In this document: in pieces, positions 50,266-58,142 of the stretch
Position numbering within the stretch: the stretch's first letter is position 1
Layout of the letters: each line of letters begins with the position of its first letter
Origin: Thiohalocapsa sp963704155
GTDB taxonomy: Bacteria; Pseudomonadota; Gammaproteobacteria; Chromatiales; Chromatiaceae
Length of the DNA stretch: 64,000 bases
Assembly: GCA_963704155.1 (NCBI GenBank)
Contig: CAVPHF010000032.1
Span: 186,001-250,000 of the forward strand
Reading direction: 5' to 3'
Made by a program: the position numbers and the translations under genes
Notes under the pieces: model-generated
Database searches by the model: none
What the model was told of the DNA's origin: nothing
What the model saw: only the letters and a program-made list of their open reading frames with translations

Positions 50266-51401
50266 GCCCGCAAACCGTCCCGCCGCTCTTGACGCGCGAA
50301 GGGCTATGGAGCCCGCACGCCTTCGGCGCGGCCTTGCTCGCCTGGTTCGACGCCCACGGGCGGACCGACCTGCCTTGGCAACAAAGGCCGACGCCTTATC
50401 GTGTATGGGTCTCCGAGATCATGCTGCAGCAGACGCAGGTGGCGGTGGCCGTTCCGTATTTCGAACGCTTCATGGTGCGCTTCCCGGAACTGTCGGTGCT
50501 GGCCGCCGGCTCGCTGGACGAGGTGCTGCACCTATGGTCGGGACTCGGCTATTACGCCAGGGCGCGTAACCTGTATCGAGCGGCACACTGCATTGTCGAG
50601 CAGCATGCCGGCATATTCCCGCGCGAGATCGACGCGCTCCAGGCATTGCCCGGCATTGGCCGCTCTACCGCCGGGGCCATCCTGTCGCTGTCGCTCGGCC
50701 AACGTCATGCGATCCTCGACGGCAACTGCAAGCGTGTCCTCGCGCGCTGCTTCGCCGTCGATGGCTGGCCAGGCCGCGCCGAGGTGGGTGCCGAGCTCTG
50801 GCGTTTGGCGGAGCGTCTGACCCCGGAGCGGCGTGTGGCCGCGTTCAATCAGGCGATGATGGACCTGGGCGCGACCCTGTGCACGCGCTCGAAACCCAGG
50901 TGCGCCGATTGTCCGTTATCAGGTTGTTGTCTGGCGTTACAACAAGGTCGGCCGACCGATTACCCGGCTGCCCGGCCGAAACGGGACATCCCGGTGCGCC
51001 AGACGCGCATGCTGCTGGTGTTCGATGCTGCTGATCAGCTGTTGCTGGAGCAGCGCGCGCCTAGCGGCGTTTGGGGCGGTCTCTGGGTGCCGCCGGAGCT
51101 TCCTCCAGGGCCGGCAACAAACAACCCTCGACATCCAGACCCGGCGGTCGTTGCCTGGTGCCGCGCCCGGCTCGGTGCAACGCTGGTGCGCCTTGAAATG
51201 CTGCCGCCTCGGCGGCATACCTTCAGCCACTTCCACCTCGATATCCAGCCGCTGGCCGTCTGGTTGGCAAGCGATCCGGACCGGGTGGCCGACGCCGCCG
51301 GTCATCTGTGGATCGATCCGTCTGACCCTGGTGACATCGGCCTTCCGGCGCCGATTCGCCGCCTCCTCGCCGAGGCCGTCGCTCGGATCGGGACGACTTG
51401 A
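50262..51401 (+). CDS. mutY: Adenine DNA glycosylase MutY
   Basis: 379 aa if translation starts at TTG 50262, overlapping the asmA stop. Catalytic Glu lies in VWVSEIMLQQTQV, the helix-hairpin-helix in LPGIGRSTAGAILS, and the catalytic Asp in ILDGNCKRVL. The [4Fe-4S] cluster motif is CTRSKPRCADCPLSGCC. A C-terminal NUDIX-like domain (from about 245) recognises 8-oxoG. MutY removes adenine mispaired with 8-oxoguanine. TTG 50289 is another possible start. ApbC in the same window is a plausible source of its cluster. yggX follows after 25 bases. Confidence 0.94.
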   Translation: MSPQTVPPLLTREGLWSPHAFGAALLAWFDAHGRTDLPWQQRPTPYRVWVSEIMLQQTQVAVAVPYFERFMVRFPELSVLAAGSLDEVLHLWSGLGYYARARNLYRAAHCIVEQHAGIFPREIDALQALPGIGRSTAGAILSLSLGQRHAILDGNCKRVLARCFAVDGWPGRAEVGAELWRLAERLTPERRVAAFNQAMMDLGATLCTRSKPRCADCPLSGCCLALQQGRPTDYPAARPKRDIPVRQTRMLLVFDAADQLLLEQRAPSGVWGGLWVPPELPPGPATNNPRHPDPAVVAWCRARLGATLVRLEMLPPRRHTFSHFHLDIQPLAVWLASDPDRVADAAGHLWIDPSDPGDIGLPAPIRRLLAEAVARIGTT

Positions 51402-51426
51402 GACTCAACGACAACGGAGAACCCCC

Positions 51427-51717
51427 ATGAGCCGCATGGTGAACTGTGTGAAGCTCGGCCGCGAGGCCGAAGGCCTGGACCGCCTGCCTTATCCCGGAGC
51501 GCTCGGTAAGCGCGTATTCGAGAACGTCTCCAAGCAGGCATGGGCCGACTGGCTCAAGCACCAGACCATGCTCATCAATGAGAACCGACTGAGCCCGATG
51601 GACCCGAAGGCTCGCAAGTTCCTCGAAGAGCAGATGGATAAATACTTCTTCGGCGAGGGCGCCGAGATGCCGGAGGGCTATGTGCCACCCGGTTCGCCAC
51701 CCGGTTCAGCCGCTTAG
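51427..51717 (+). CDS. yggX: Probable Fe(2+)-trafficking protein YggX
   Basis: 96 aa from ATG 51427 with GGAG upstream. MSRMVNCVKLGREAEGLDRL contains the single cysteine typical of YggX, and HQTMLINENRLSPMDPKARK is the conserved core. It protects Fe-S proteins from oxidative damage in enterobacteria. Located 25 bases after mutY, as in the common mutY-yggX operon. The C-terminal tail (VPPGSPPGSAA) is an extension not usual in E. coli. Confidence 0.93.
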   Translation: MSRMVNCVKLGREAEGLDRLPYPGALGKRVFENVSKQAWADWLKHQTMLINENRLSPMDPKARKFLEEQMDKYFFGEGAEMPEGYVPPGSPPGSAA

Positions 51718-51774
51718 TAGCGGTGCGAAAATAAGTTAACCAGCTTATCGGCTTGGGTGTCGTTAGCCAGCTGG

Positions 51775-51918
51775 TCGGTATCGGTATCGGTATCGGTATC
51801 GGAATCGGTATCGGTATCGAACTGACTGACCCGGTAGCCGCCAAGCTCCTCGCGGAGCTCCTCATGGCCAAACGCCATATTGCGTCTTCTCTCTCGATTC
51901 CGATTCCGATTCCGATAG
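51775..51918 (+). repeat. Inverted pair of hexamer arrays between yggX and the SulP gene
   Basis: Seven TCGGTA-type hexamers fill 51775-51816 (one reads TCGGAA); three CGATTC copies plus CGATAG fill 51895-51918. On the opposite strand CGATTC reads as GGAATC, the variant present in the first array, so the two arrays can pair into an imperfect stem with about 78 bases of loop. They lie between convergent genes. The loop has no gene that I recognise. Confidence 0.85.
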
Positions 51919-51988
51919 CGACTCCGACCCGGATTGCGCTCCGCTCACCAATGGATTGAGTTGTCCAGGTTATTAGTGAACCGTGCAG

Positions 51989-52021
51989 CTTCTAGCCGCC
52001 TTCTAGCCGCCTTCTAGCCGC
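51989..52021 (+). repeat. (CTTCTAGCCGC)x3 tandem array
   Basis: Three perfect tandem copies of an 11-base unit immediately downstream of the SulP gene terminator. The unit contains CTAG, as do several other short repeats in the intergenic gaps here. No coding function. Confidence 0.9.
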
Positions 52022-52025
52022 CGGC

Positions 52026-52046
52026 AACGCCGGCTGTTCCGGCGTT
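52026..52046 (-). terminator. Terminator-like hairpin of the SulP gene
   Basis: AACGCCGG (52026-52033) and CCGGCGTT (52039-52046) form an eight-base perfect stem with a five-base loop, three bases downstream of the SulP stop codon on the minus strand. There is no clean U-run, but the position right after the stop makes a terminator likely. Confidence 0.65.
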
Positions 52047-52049
52047 TCG

Positions 52050-53726
52050 CTAGGCTGCGGCAACTTGACCGGCGCGTTCCGCAACGGCGCGCTTCAACGC
52101 ATCGACGCGCTTATCGATCCAGTTCCCGGTCGGCACCAGCTTGTCGACATCGAGGTTTTCCAGTCGCGTACGCGGCTGATTCTTGACCCCTGCCAGATAG
52201 ACGCGGCAGCCGTGGTCGACGGCCTCATGAATGACGCCTTCGAGGGCCAGTGCCGTGGTGACGCCCAAATGCGGCACGTCGGTCAGGTCGACGACCAGAC
52301 TGCGTGCATCCGCCAGGTCGTTCTGCTGGCGCGTCAGTGCCTTGGCCGAGCCGAAGATCAGCGGCCCGCTCAGGCACAGCATGACGACGCCGTTGCTCGG
52401 GTCGCCGAGGATCTTCTTCTCTTCGGGCTGTGCGTTGTTGCATTGCGCGCCGTCTTCCTGCCCCGGCAGTCCGAGCACTCGCACGCCTTCGGATTGCAGG
52501 TCGGCCAGCCGGCGGATGGTCAGGATGTTGGCGACGAACAGGCCGATACCCACCGCGGTGATCAGGTCGACGAAGACGGTCATCAAGATGACGCCGTACA
52601 TGATGAGGGCGCCGCGGGTCGAGACGCGATGAGCACGGCGCAGGAAGCCCCAGTCGATGATGTCCATTCCGACCTTGATGGCGATGCCGGCCAGTACCGC
52701 CTTTGGGATATTTTCGACCAGTCCGCTGGCGCCGAAGACCACGACCGCCAGAATCAGCGCGCGGGTCACGCCTGACAGTGCCGAGCGGGCGCCGGTCTGG
52801 ATGTTGACCACTGTGCCCATGGTGGCACCGGCGCCCGGCAAACCGCCGAACAGCCCTGAGGCCAGATTACCCAGGCCCTGGCCCATGAGCTCTTTGTCGG
52901 AATTGTGTTGGGTTCGGGTCAAGCTGTCGGCGATAACCGAGGTCAGCAACGCATCGATGCTGCCGAGCATGGCCAGAACCAAGGCATTGACCACGATCGT
53001 CTGCCACTGGTCGACGGTGAAGGTCGGCATCTGCATCGACGGCAGGCCACCCGGGATCTCGCCGATCTCGCGGTAGCTGCCGCTGCCGATAAACCAGATG
53101 GCGACCAGGGTTCCCGCCACCAGCGCGAGCAGCTGGGGCGGCACCAGGCGGCGCACGCGCTTCGGCGTCAGGAACAGGATCGCCAGGGACAGCGCGCCCA
53201 GCATCAGCTCGCCAGGGTTGAGCTGGGTGACGAACTCCGGCAGTGACGCGAGCGAGCCCATGACCCCGCCCGGCGGTGATGCATAGCCGAGCAGCGCCGG
53301 CAGCTGGATGATGATCAGGATGATGCCGATTCCGGACATGAACCCCGAGATCACCGTATAGGGCATCATGGTGACGTAGCGGCCCAGCTTCATTGCGCCG
53401 AAGCTGATCTGGAACAGGCCGGTGAGCATGACCGTGGTAAAGGCCATTGCCATGCCGAGATCGGGATCGGCGGCGATCATAGCGGCGATGACCGCCGTGA
53501 AGACGACCGTCATCGGCCCGGTGGGCTCGGAGATGAGCGTCGGCGTGCCGCCGAACAGGGCCGCGAACAGACCCACCAGCACGGCCCCGTAGAGACCGGC
53601 CTCGGCACCGGCCCCTGAGGCGACGCCGAACGCGAGCGCCATCGGCAAGGCGATGATCGCGGCGGTGACGCCGCCGAACAGGTCGCCCTGGAGATGTTTC
53701 AGATTAATCTGGTTAAAGACCCGCAT
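52050..53726 (-). CDS. BicA-like SulP bicarbonate/anion transporter
   Basis: 558 aa with 12-14 membrane helices (residues 1-420) and a C-terminal STAS domain (about 435-540, SLVVDLTDVPHLGVTTALAL). Recalled Synechocystis BicA blocks align well: GGVTAAIIALPMALAFGVAS, FGGTPTLISEPTGPMTVVFT and RYVTMMPYTVISGFMSGIGI. BicA is a Na+-dependent HCO3- importer of the cyanobacterial carbon-concentrating mechanism, so bicarbonate is the most likely substrate. Sulfate cannot be excluded. The gene is monocistronic, with its own terminator hairpin. csoS1D about 6 kb away adds weight to a carbon-uptake role. Start MRVFNQINLKHLQGDLFGGV. Confidence 0.88.
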   Translation of the reverse strand: MRVFNQINLKHLQGDLFGGVTAAIIALPMALAFGVASGAGAEAGLYGAVLVGLFAALFGGTPTLISEPTGPMTVVFTAVIAAMIAADPDLGMAMAFTTVMLTGLFQISFGAMKLGRYVTMMPYTVISGFMSGIGIILIIIQLPALLGYASPPGGVMGSLASLPEFVTQLNPGELMLGALSLAILFLTPKRVRRLVPPQLLALVAGTLVAIWFIGSGSYREIGEIPGGLPSMQMPTFTVDQWQTIVVNALVLAMLGSIDALLTSVIADSLTRTQHNSDKELMGQGLGNLASGLFGGLPGAGATMGTVVNIQTGARSALSGVTRALILAVVVFGASGLVENIPKAVLAGIAIKVGMDIIDWGFLRRAHRVSTRGALIMYGVILMTVFVDLITAVGIGLFVANILTIRRLADLQSEGVRVLGLPGQEDGAQCNNAQPEEKKILGDPSNGVVMLCLSGPLIFGSAKALTRQQNDLADARSLVVDLTDVPHLGVTTALALEGVIHEAVDHGCRVYLAGVKNQPRTRLENLDVDKLVPTGNWIDKRVDALKRAVAERAGQVAAA

Positions 53727-53802
53727 CGGTATCCTCGGCTCCAGTGGGCGGTGGCAAAACCCTGCCGATCATCAGGATATGGCGGCAGAAAAAAAATCGA
53801 TT

Positions 53803-53815
53803 ATCGGGATCCGAT
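53803..53815 (-). promoter_or_regulatory. Candidate operator upstream of the SulP gene
   Basis: ATCGG-GAT-CCGAT is a perfect 5-3-5 inverted repeat 77-89 bases upstream of the SulP start, inside a longer partly symmetrical AT-rich stretch (53796-53822). It resembles the dyad type bound by LysR regulators such as CbbR/CcmR, but the size is small and no regulator gene is adjacent. The rest of this 287-base gap shows nothing else. Confidence 0.3.
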
Positions 53816-54013
53816 TGATAGATAAATACCTATGGCGGCGAGACACGCTCAAGGCCTGCACCGACGCAAGGCGCACAGCATGATCGTTGAAGCGCACGAA
53901 CATCGCGTTGGCGCCGGATCGACCAGTCGGTAAGCCGAGGCGAGGAGAGGCGCCGAAGCCGTGCGCGGGCTGGTTCCTCTGTTGCGGCCATGTCTTGGGC
54001 GATGTCTATCGCC

Positions 54014-54997
54014 TCAGCTATCCGAGACGACCTTGTCGTAAAAGGCGAGGAAGTCGTCCGGGGTGGGGCCTTCGCGCCATTCGATGGCCGAGCGCGGATG
54101 CTGATTCAGCTGGCCGGTGATGTTGTAGGGCAGCAGAGGTCCCCACTCGATCTCGCGGCGCAGTGGCATGATGTGGTGCTGTATGACGTCGATGATGGGT
54201 CGCACGTCGAACTTGGGGTTGCGCAGGAAGCCGAGCAGCAACTCGGTGTGACAGTTTCCGGCGCCGCGCCCGAAGCCGTAGATGGTCGCGTCGACGCGGT
54301 TGCAGCCGAGGATGATCGCTTCGATGGTGTTGGCGAAGGCCAGCTGCAGGTTGTTATGGGCATGAATGCCGATCTCCTTACCCGTGCCCGCAAGCGCCGC
54401 CGCATACTTGTGATAGAGGCGGTCGATCTGCTCCCGGTACAGATACCCGAAGCTGTCGACGATCACCATGGTGGTGGCCGGTGTGTCGGCCACGGCCTCC
54501 AGCACGGTGTCGATCTCCTCCTCGGTGATGTTGGACACTGCCATCAGATTGGCGGTGGTCTCGTAGCCCCGCTCGGTCGCGTGGCGGATCATGTCTACCG
54601 CCTCCGACACCTGATGCGCGTAGAAGGCGACGCGGATCATGCTGAGCGGACTCTCGGCGGCCGGCACGATCTCGGTCTCCCAGTCGCTCTTGCCGGCGTC
54701 GGCCATTGCAGCGAGCTTGAGGCCGGTTGCCTCGGGGTCGTGGTCGCCGACCACGCGCCGAAGATCGACCTCGTCGCAATGACGCCAGGGGCCGAACTTG
54801 CCGACGGGGAAGGTCTTCTTCGAGTTCTTGTAGCCGATCTCCATGTAATCGATGCCGGCCGCGATGCAGCCGTCATAGACCGCGCGTACAAAGGCGTCGC
54901 TGAACCGATGGGCATTGACAAGGCCGCCGTCGCGGATGGTGCAATCGAGGACCTTGAGTTCGGGCCGGTAGGTGATCCAGGGGGCCTTCTCTGACAT
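54014..54997 (-). CDS. HMGL-like aldolase catalytic domain protein
   Basis: 327 aa. TIM-barrel of the HMG-CoA lyase/DRE superfamily: LKVLDCTIRDGGLVNAHRFS supplies the metal-binding Asp and catalytic Arg, and EIGIHAHNNLQLAFANTIEA the metal-binding HxH. The barrel resembles 4-hydroxy-2-oxovalerate aldolases, but no acetaldehyde dehydrogenase partner is adjacent. The substrate is therefore open. RVDATIYGFGRGAGNCHTEL is the conserved late block. Start MSEKAPWITYRPELKVLDCT. It stands alone between the SulP gene and an S1-repeat gene, all on the minus strand. Confidence 0.8.
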   Translation of the reverse strand: MSEKAPWITYRPELKVLDCTIRDGGLVNAHRFSDAFVRAVYDGCIAAGIDYMEIGYKNSKKTFPVGKFGPWRHCDEVDLRRVVGDHDPEATGLKLAAMADAGKSDWETEIVPAAESPLSMIRVAFYAHQVSEAVDMIRHATERGYETTANLMAVSNITEEEIDTVLEAVADTPATTMVIVDSFGYLYREQIDRLYHKYAAALAGTGKEIGIHAHNNLQLAFANTIEAIILGCNRVDATIYGFGRGAGNCHTELLLGFLRNPKFDVRPIIDVIQHHIMPLRREIEWGPLLPYNITGQLNQHPRSAIEWREGPTPDDFLAFYDKVVSDS

Positions 54998-55156
54998 CGT
55001 CGTTCTCCAAAATCGTTTGTTCGTGCATCATTCTGAGCATTTTGGCCGATGGCGGGCATTGCCTTCGGTCATCGTAAAGAGCCGCCGGCCTGAAGTCAGT
55101 ATCGCATCCGACAGCGCCAGCGGAATGCCGCGGAGCCTGGAGGCCGCCTATCGCCG

Positions 55157-56398
55157 CTATCGCCGGCGCTGCCTGTGCGACAGGCTTTCGGACTGCGCCG
55201 CGGGCCTGTTGTCGAGCTGCGCCTTGAGTAGATCACCGAAGCTGCCTTGGCCGACCGGGGCATCGTCCGGTGGCGCGCTTTGCATCGCCTCTGCCGCAAT
55301 CGGCGCGCTGTCGGCGTCCAGCGACAGGCCTATGCGGCGGCGTTCCGGCTCGACGGTCAATACCGTGGCCGTGACCTGCTGGCCGCTGTTCAGAACCTCA
55401 TCGGGGTGATTAACACGGCGCCCGGCGCCAAGCTCGCTGATGTGGACCATCCCCTCCAAGCCGGGCTCCAGCTCGACGAAGGCGCCGAATGGCTGCGTGC
55501 GGGTGACCTTGCCGTTCACGCGAGTGCCCGGCCGATAGCGGTCGGCGGCGTCGGACCAGGGGTTCTTTGCGAGCGCGCGGATCGATAGCGCGATCTTCTC
55601 CGGCCGCTTCGGATTGCCGGTCTGCTCGATGCGCAGCACGGCCACCTCGACCTGCTGTCCGACATGCAGCACCTCTTCCGGGTGGGCGACACGGCCCAGC
55701 GCAAGCTCGCTGATATGCACCATCCCTTCGACGCCGCCGAGATCGATGAAGGCGCCGAAGTCCTTCAAGCCGGTCACGGTGCCGTTCATGACCGCGCCTT
55801 CCTGCAACTGTTCGCGGGTCGCCACTGCGCGCGCAGACTGCTCTTCCTCCAGCAGCGCGCGCCGCGACACGACCATGTTCAGTCGCCGGCCGCCCTCGAA
55901 CTTTGTGATCCGAAAGGCGCAGCGCTCGCCGACCAAGGTCGACAGATCCTCAATGAAGCGCAGATCCACCTGCGACGCCGGACAGAAGGCGCGGTGACCC
56001 GCGATCTGGACCTCGAGCCCGCCCTTGGTGGTGCCGGTGATGTGGCCCTCTACCGGAAGCCCCTGCTGATAGGCGGCTTCGAGCTCCTCGCTGCCGTGCA
56101 GGTGCTTGCCATGCCGGCTGCCCAAGACCACGGCGCCTGTCTCGGCATCGATGCTGGCAACCACGGCGCTGAGTTGATCACCCGGCTGTGCCGACACACT
56201 GCCGTCCTCGCCGCGCAGGTTGTCGATGTCCATGCTCGCCTCGGCCTTGCCGCCGAGGTCCACGAAGACCTGCTCGCTGCCAACCGATACAATGGTTCCG
56301 GTGACCTTCTCGCCGACCTTCGGCAGGGCCGTGGCGACGGCCTGCTCGGTCTTTTCGAGCTCGCGCAGCAGTGCCTCGAAGTCGTTGTCGTCTGTCAT
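55157..56398 (-). CDS. RpsA-like protein with four S1 domains
   Basis: 413 aa. Four S1 RNA-binding repeats: residues about 28-95 (VTGTIVSVGSEQVFVDLGGK), 110-180 (VEGHITGTTKGGLEVQIAGH), 198-275 (MNGTVTGLKDFGAFIDLGGV) and 288-360 (VNGKVTRTQPFGAFVELEPG). Genuine 30S protein S1 of gammaproteobacteria has six repeats and about 555 residues, so this is a shorter S1-family protein of the Tex/YfgM-unrelated type often simply called S1 RNA-binding domain protein. It probably binds mRNA or ribosomes under particular conditions. N-terminal helix DFEALLRELEKTEQA precedes the repeats. Not linked to cmk or ihfB here. Confidence 0.8.
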   Translation of the reverse strand: MTDDNDFEALLRELEKTEQAVATALPKVGEKVTGTIVSVGSEQVFVDLGGKAEASMDIDNLRGEDGSVSAQPGDQLSAVVASIDAETGAVVLGSRHGKHLHGSEELEAAYQQGLPVEGHITGTTKGGLEVQIAGHRAFCPASQVDLRFIEDLSTLVGERCAFRITKFEGGRRLNMVVSRRALLEEEQSARAVATREQLQEGAVMNGTVTGLKDFGAFIDLGGVEGMVHISELALGRVAHPEEVLHVGQQVEVAVLRIEQTGNPKRPEKIALSIRALAKNPWSDAADRYRPGTRVNGKVTRTQPFGAFVELEPGLEGMVHISELGAGRRVNHPDEVLNSGQQVTATVLTVEPERRRIGLSLDADSAPIAAEAMQSAPPDDAPVGQGSFGDLLKAQLDNRPAAQSESLSHRQRRR

Positions 56399-56472
56399 GC
56401 TGGTTTGGCCTGTCCGCGGGCCGGTTCCTGGTTGGGTGAATGGAGGGTAAGGGATGCCGGCGGCCGGCTCGA

Positions 56473-56805
56473 TCAGTCCTGATCGGGCAACTGGGCGCGA
56501 TAGTCGATGAAGTCGCGCAAGTGCGCGCCGAGGCGGGCGTTCAGATCCGCGCCAGCGTCGTGCGTGTGATGCTCGAGTTGAGTGCCTTGCGCGCGGGCGA
56601 TGGCCAAATCCGGTACCACCATCTCGATGATGACGTAGGCCAGAAGCCCCTCGGCGATCAGCTGCGCGGCGTCCGCCCGCCAGCGCGGATGATCATTGTC
56701 CAGATCGGCCCGCGCAGCTTTGTCGAGCGTCTCGGTCTGGTCGGCGACCCAGGAATCAACGAGACGGCGAACGGTGGCCGGATCGCGCGGCAGAGAGCTG
56801 GACAT
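56473..56805 (-). CDS. Helical protein of unknown function (110 aa)
   Basis: ATG 56805 starts MSSSLPRDPATVRRLVDSWV; the open frame upstream to 57015 is hydrophobic and Arg-rich and looks like chance. The protein is acidic and helical (RADLDNDHPRWRADAAQLIA, DLNARLGAHLRDFIDYRAQL). No cysteines and no membrane helix. I do not recognise it. It precedes the S1-repeat gene by 74 bases on the same strand and may be cotranscribed. Confidence 0.55.
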   Translation of the reverse strand: MSSSLPRDPATVRRLVDSWVADQTETLDKAARADLDNDHPRWRADAAQLIAEGLLAYVIIEMVVPDLAIARAQGTQLEHHTHDAGADLNARLGAHLRDFIDYRAQLPDQD

Positions 56806-57044
56806 CGAACGGATTCGGCCTGAGGTGGGGCGGCGCACACTGGTCGTTGTGCGCGAACGCCTTCGGATGGCGGCGGATTTTATACTGGAACGCAGACAGG
56901 ATCGAGCGGCAAGGCACGCGAGCGAACTGAGTGCCCGAGCAGGAACGCGGAAGCCGCATAAGCAGATACTGATCAAAGCAATTGAAATAACGATAAATTC
57001 TGTTAATATAAGCAAATCCTAATTTAAAGAAGAGATCATCCACC

Positions 57045-58142
57045 ATGTCCAAGACAGCAAACATTAGAGTCGTCGCGCCTGCGCTGGCGCTATTGCTTGC
57101 GCTGCCGACGGCACGGGCGGCGGATTCGGCGCCGGCCGACGGCGAGCCGCGGCCGGCATTGGCGCAGGCCGAGGCGCACTATCAGACCGTGCCGCGCGAG
57201 TACCGGCTTGATGGCGTCGTCGAGGCGATCAACCGCACCACGGTGTCGGCCCAGACCCAGGGCCAGGTCGATGCGATTCTGTACGACGTCGACGATTTCG
57301 TGAACAAAGGCGACCTGATCGCGCGGCTGCGTGATACCGAGCATCGCTCGCGCGTGGCGCAGGCTGCCGCGGAGCTGAAGTCGGCGACCGCGCAGTTGCA
57401 GCAGGCGCGCGACGAGTTTGGACGAATCGAGGGACTCTACAAGAAGAAGAACGTGTCCGATTCCGCCATGGACAAGGCCCAGGCGGATCTCACCAGCGCG
57501 CAGGCGCGACTGGAGGCGGCCCAGGCAGGACTGCAGCAGGCGCAGGAGCAGTTGCAGTACACGCAGATCCGGGCGCCGTACTCCGGCATCGTTACACAAC
57601 GACATGTCGAGATCGGTGAGATGGCGAGCCCGGGGCAGGCGGTTATGAGCGGCGTTTCATTGGAAGAATTGCGGGTGATCGTGGACGTGCCGCAGAGTGT
57701 GATTCCGGCCGTACGCGAGCTCGGCGAGATCAAGGTCTATCTGCCTGATGGCGAGATCGCGACACCCGGGCGCATCACCGTCTTCCCGTTCGCTGATCTT
57801 GGCTCAAATACTTTCAAGGTGCGCGTTGATTTGACCGGGCGCATGCAGGGGCTGTTCCCGGGCATGTTCGTCAAGACCGCCATCGTCACCGGCAAGAAGG
57901 AGGAGCTGACGGTGCCGAAGGCGGCCGTCGTTTACCGCTCGGAGGTCACCGGTGTCTACGTGCTGGGCGGGGACGGCGCTATCAGTCTGCGTCAGATCCG
58001 CGTCGGCCGGGTGCTCGGTGACGATCTGGTCGTGCTGTCCGGTTTGAGCCAGGGAGAGAAGGTAGCACTCGACCCGATCGCGGCCGGTGTCGCGCTCAAG
58101 GCCCAGGCACGCGTCGCGGCCGGGGTGCATCAGGATGGCTGA
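57045..58142 (+). CDS. RND efflux periplasmic adaptor subunit (second system)
   Basis: 365 aa. Signal peptide with basic start and alanine-rich core (LALLLALPTARAADS). Lipoyl halves VDAILYDVDDFVNKGDLIAR and IRAPYSGIVTQRHVEIGEMA flank a coiled-coil hairpin (about 100-170, many Ala/Gln/Glu). The later beta-barrel domain contains FKVRVDLTGRMQGLFPGMFV. It partners the 1105-aa pump whose start overlaps its stop by eight bases. Its sequence is not close to the first adaptor at 13498, so the two systems are separate. An AT-rich leader (56980-57030) with AAAGAAGAG precedes the start. Confidence 0.9.
   Translation: MSKTANIRVVAPALALLLALPTARAADSAPADGEPRPALAQAEAHYQTVPREYRLDGVVEAINRTTVSAQTQGQVDAILYDVDDFVNKGDLIARLRDTEHRSRVAQAAAELKSATAQLQQARDEFGRIEGLYKKKNVSDSAMDKAQADLTSAQARLEAAQAGLQQAQEQLQYTQIRAPYSGIVTQRHVEIGEMASPGQAVMSGVSLEELRVIVDVPQSVIPAVRELGEIKVYLPDGEIATPGRITVFPFADLGSNTFKVRVDLTGRMQGLFPGMFVKTAIVTGKKEELTVPKAAVVYRSEVTGVYVLGGDGAISLRQIRVGRVLGDDLVVLSGLSQGEKVALDPIAAGVALKAQARVAAGVHQDG

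Noticed and set aside
55157..56398. 30S ribosomal protein S1 (rpsA)
   Set aside because: Only four S1 repeats and 413 residues, against six repeats and about 555 residues in gammaproteobacterial S1; no cmk or ihfB neighbour.
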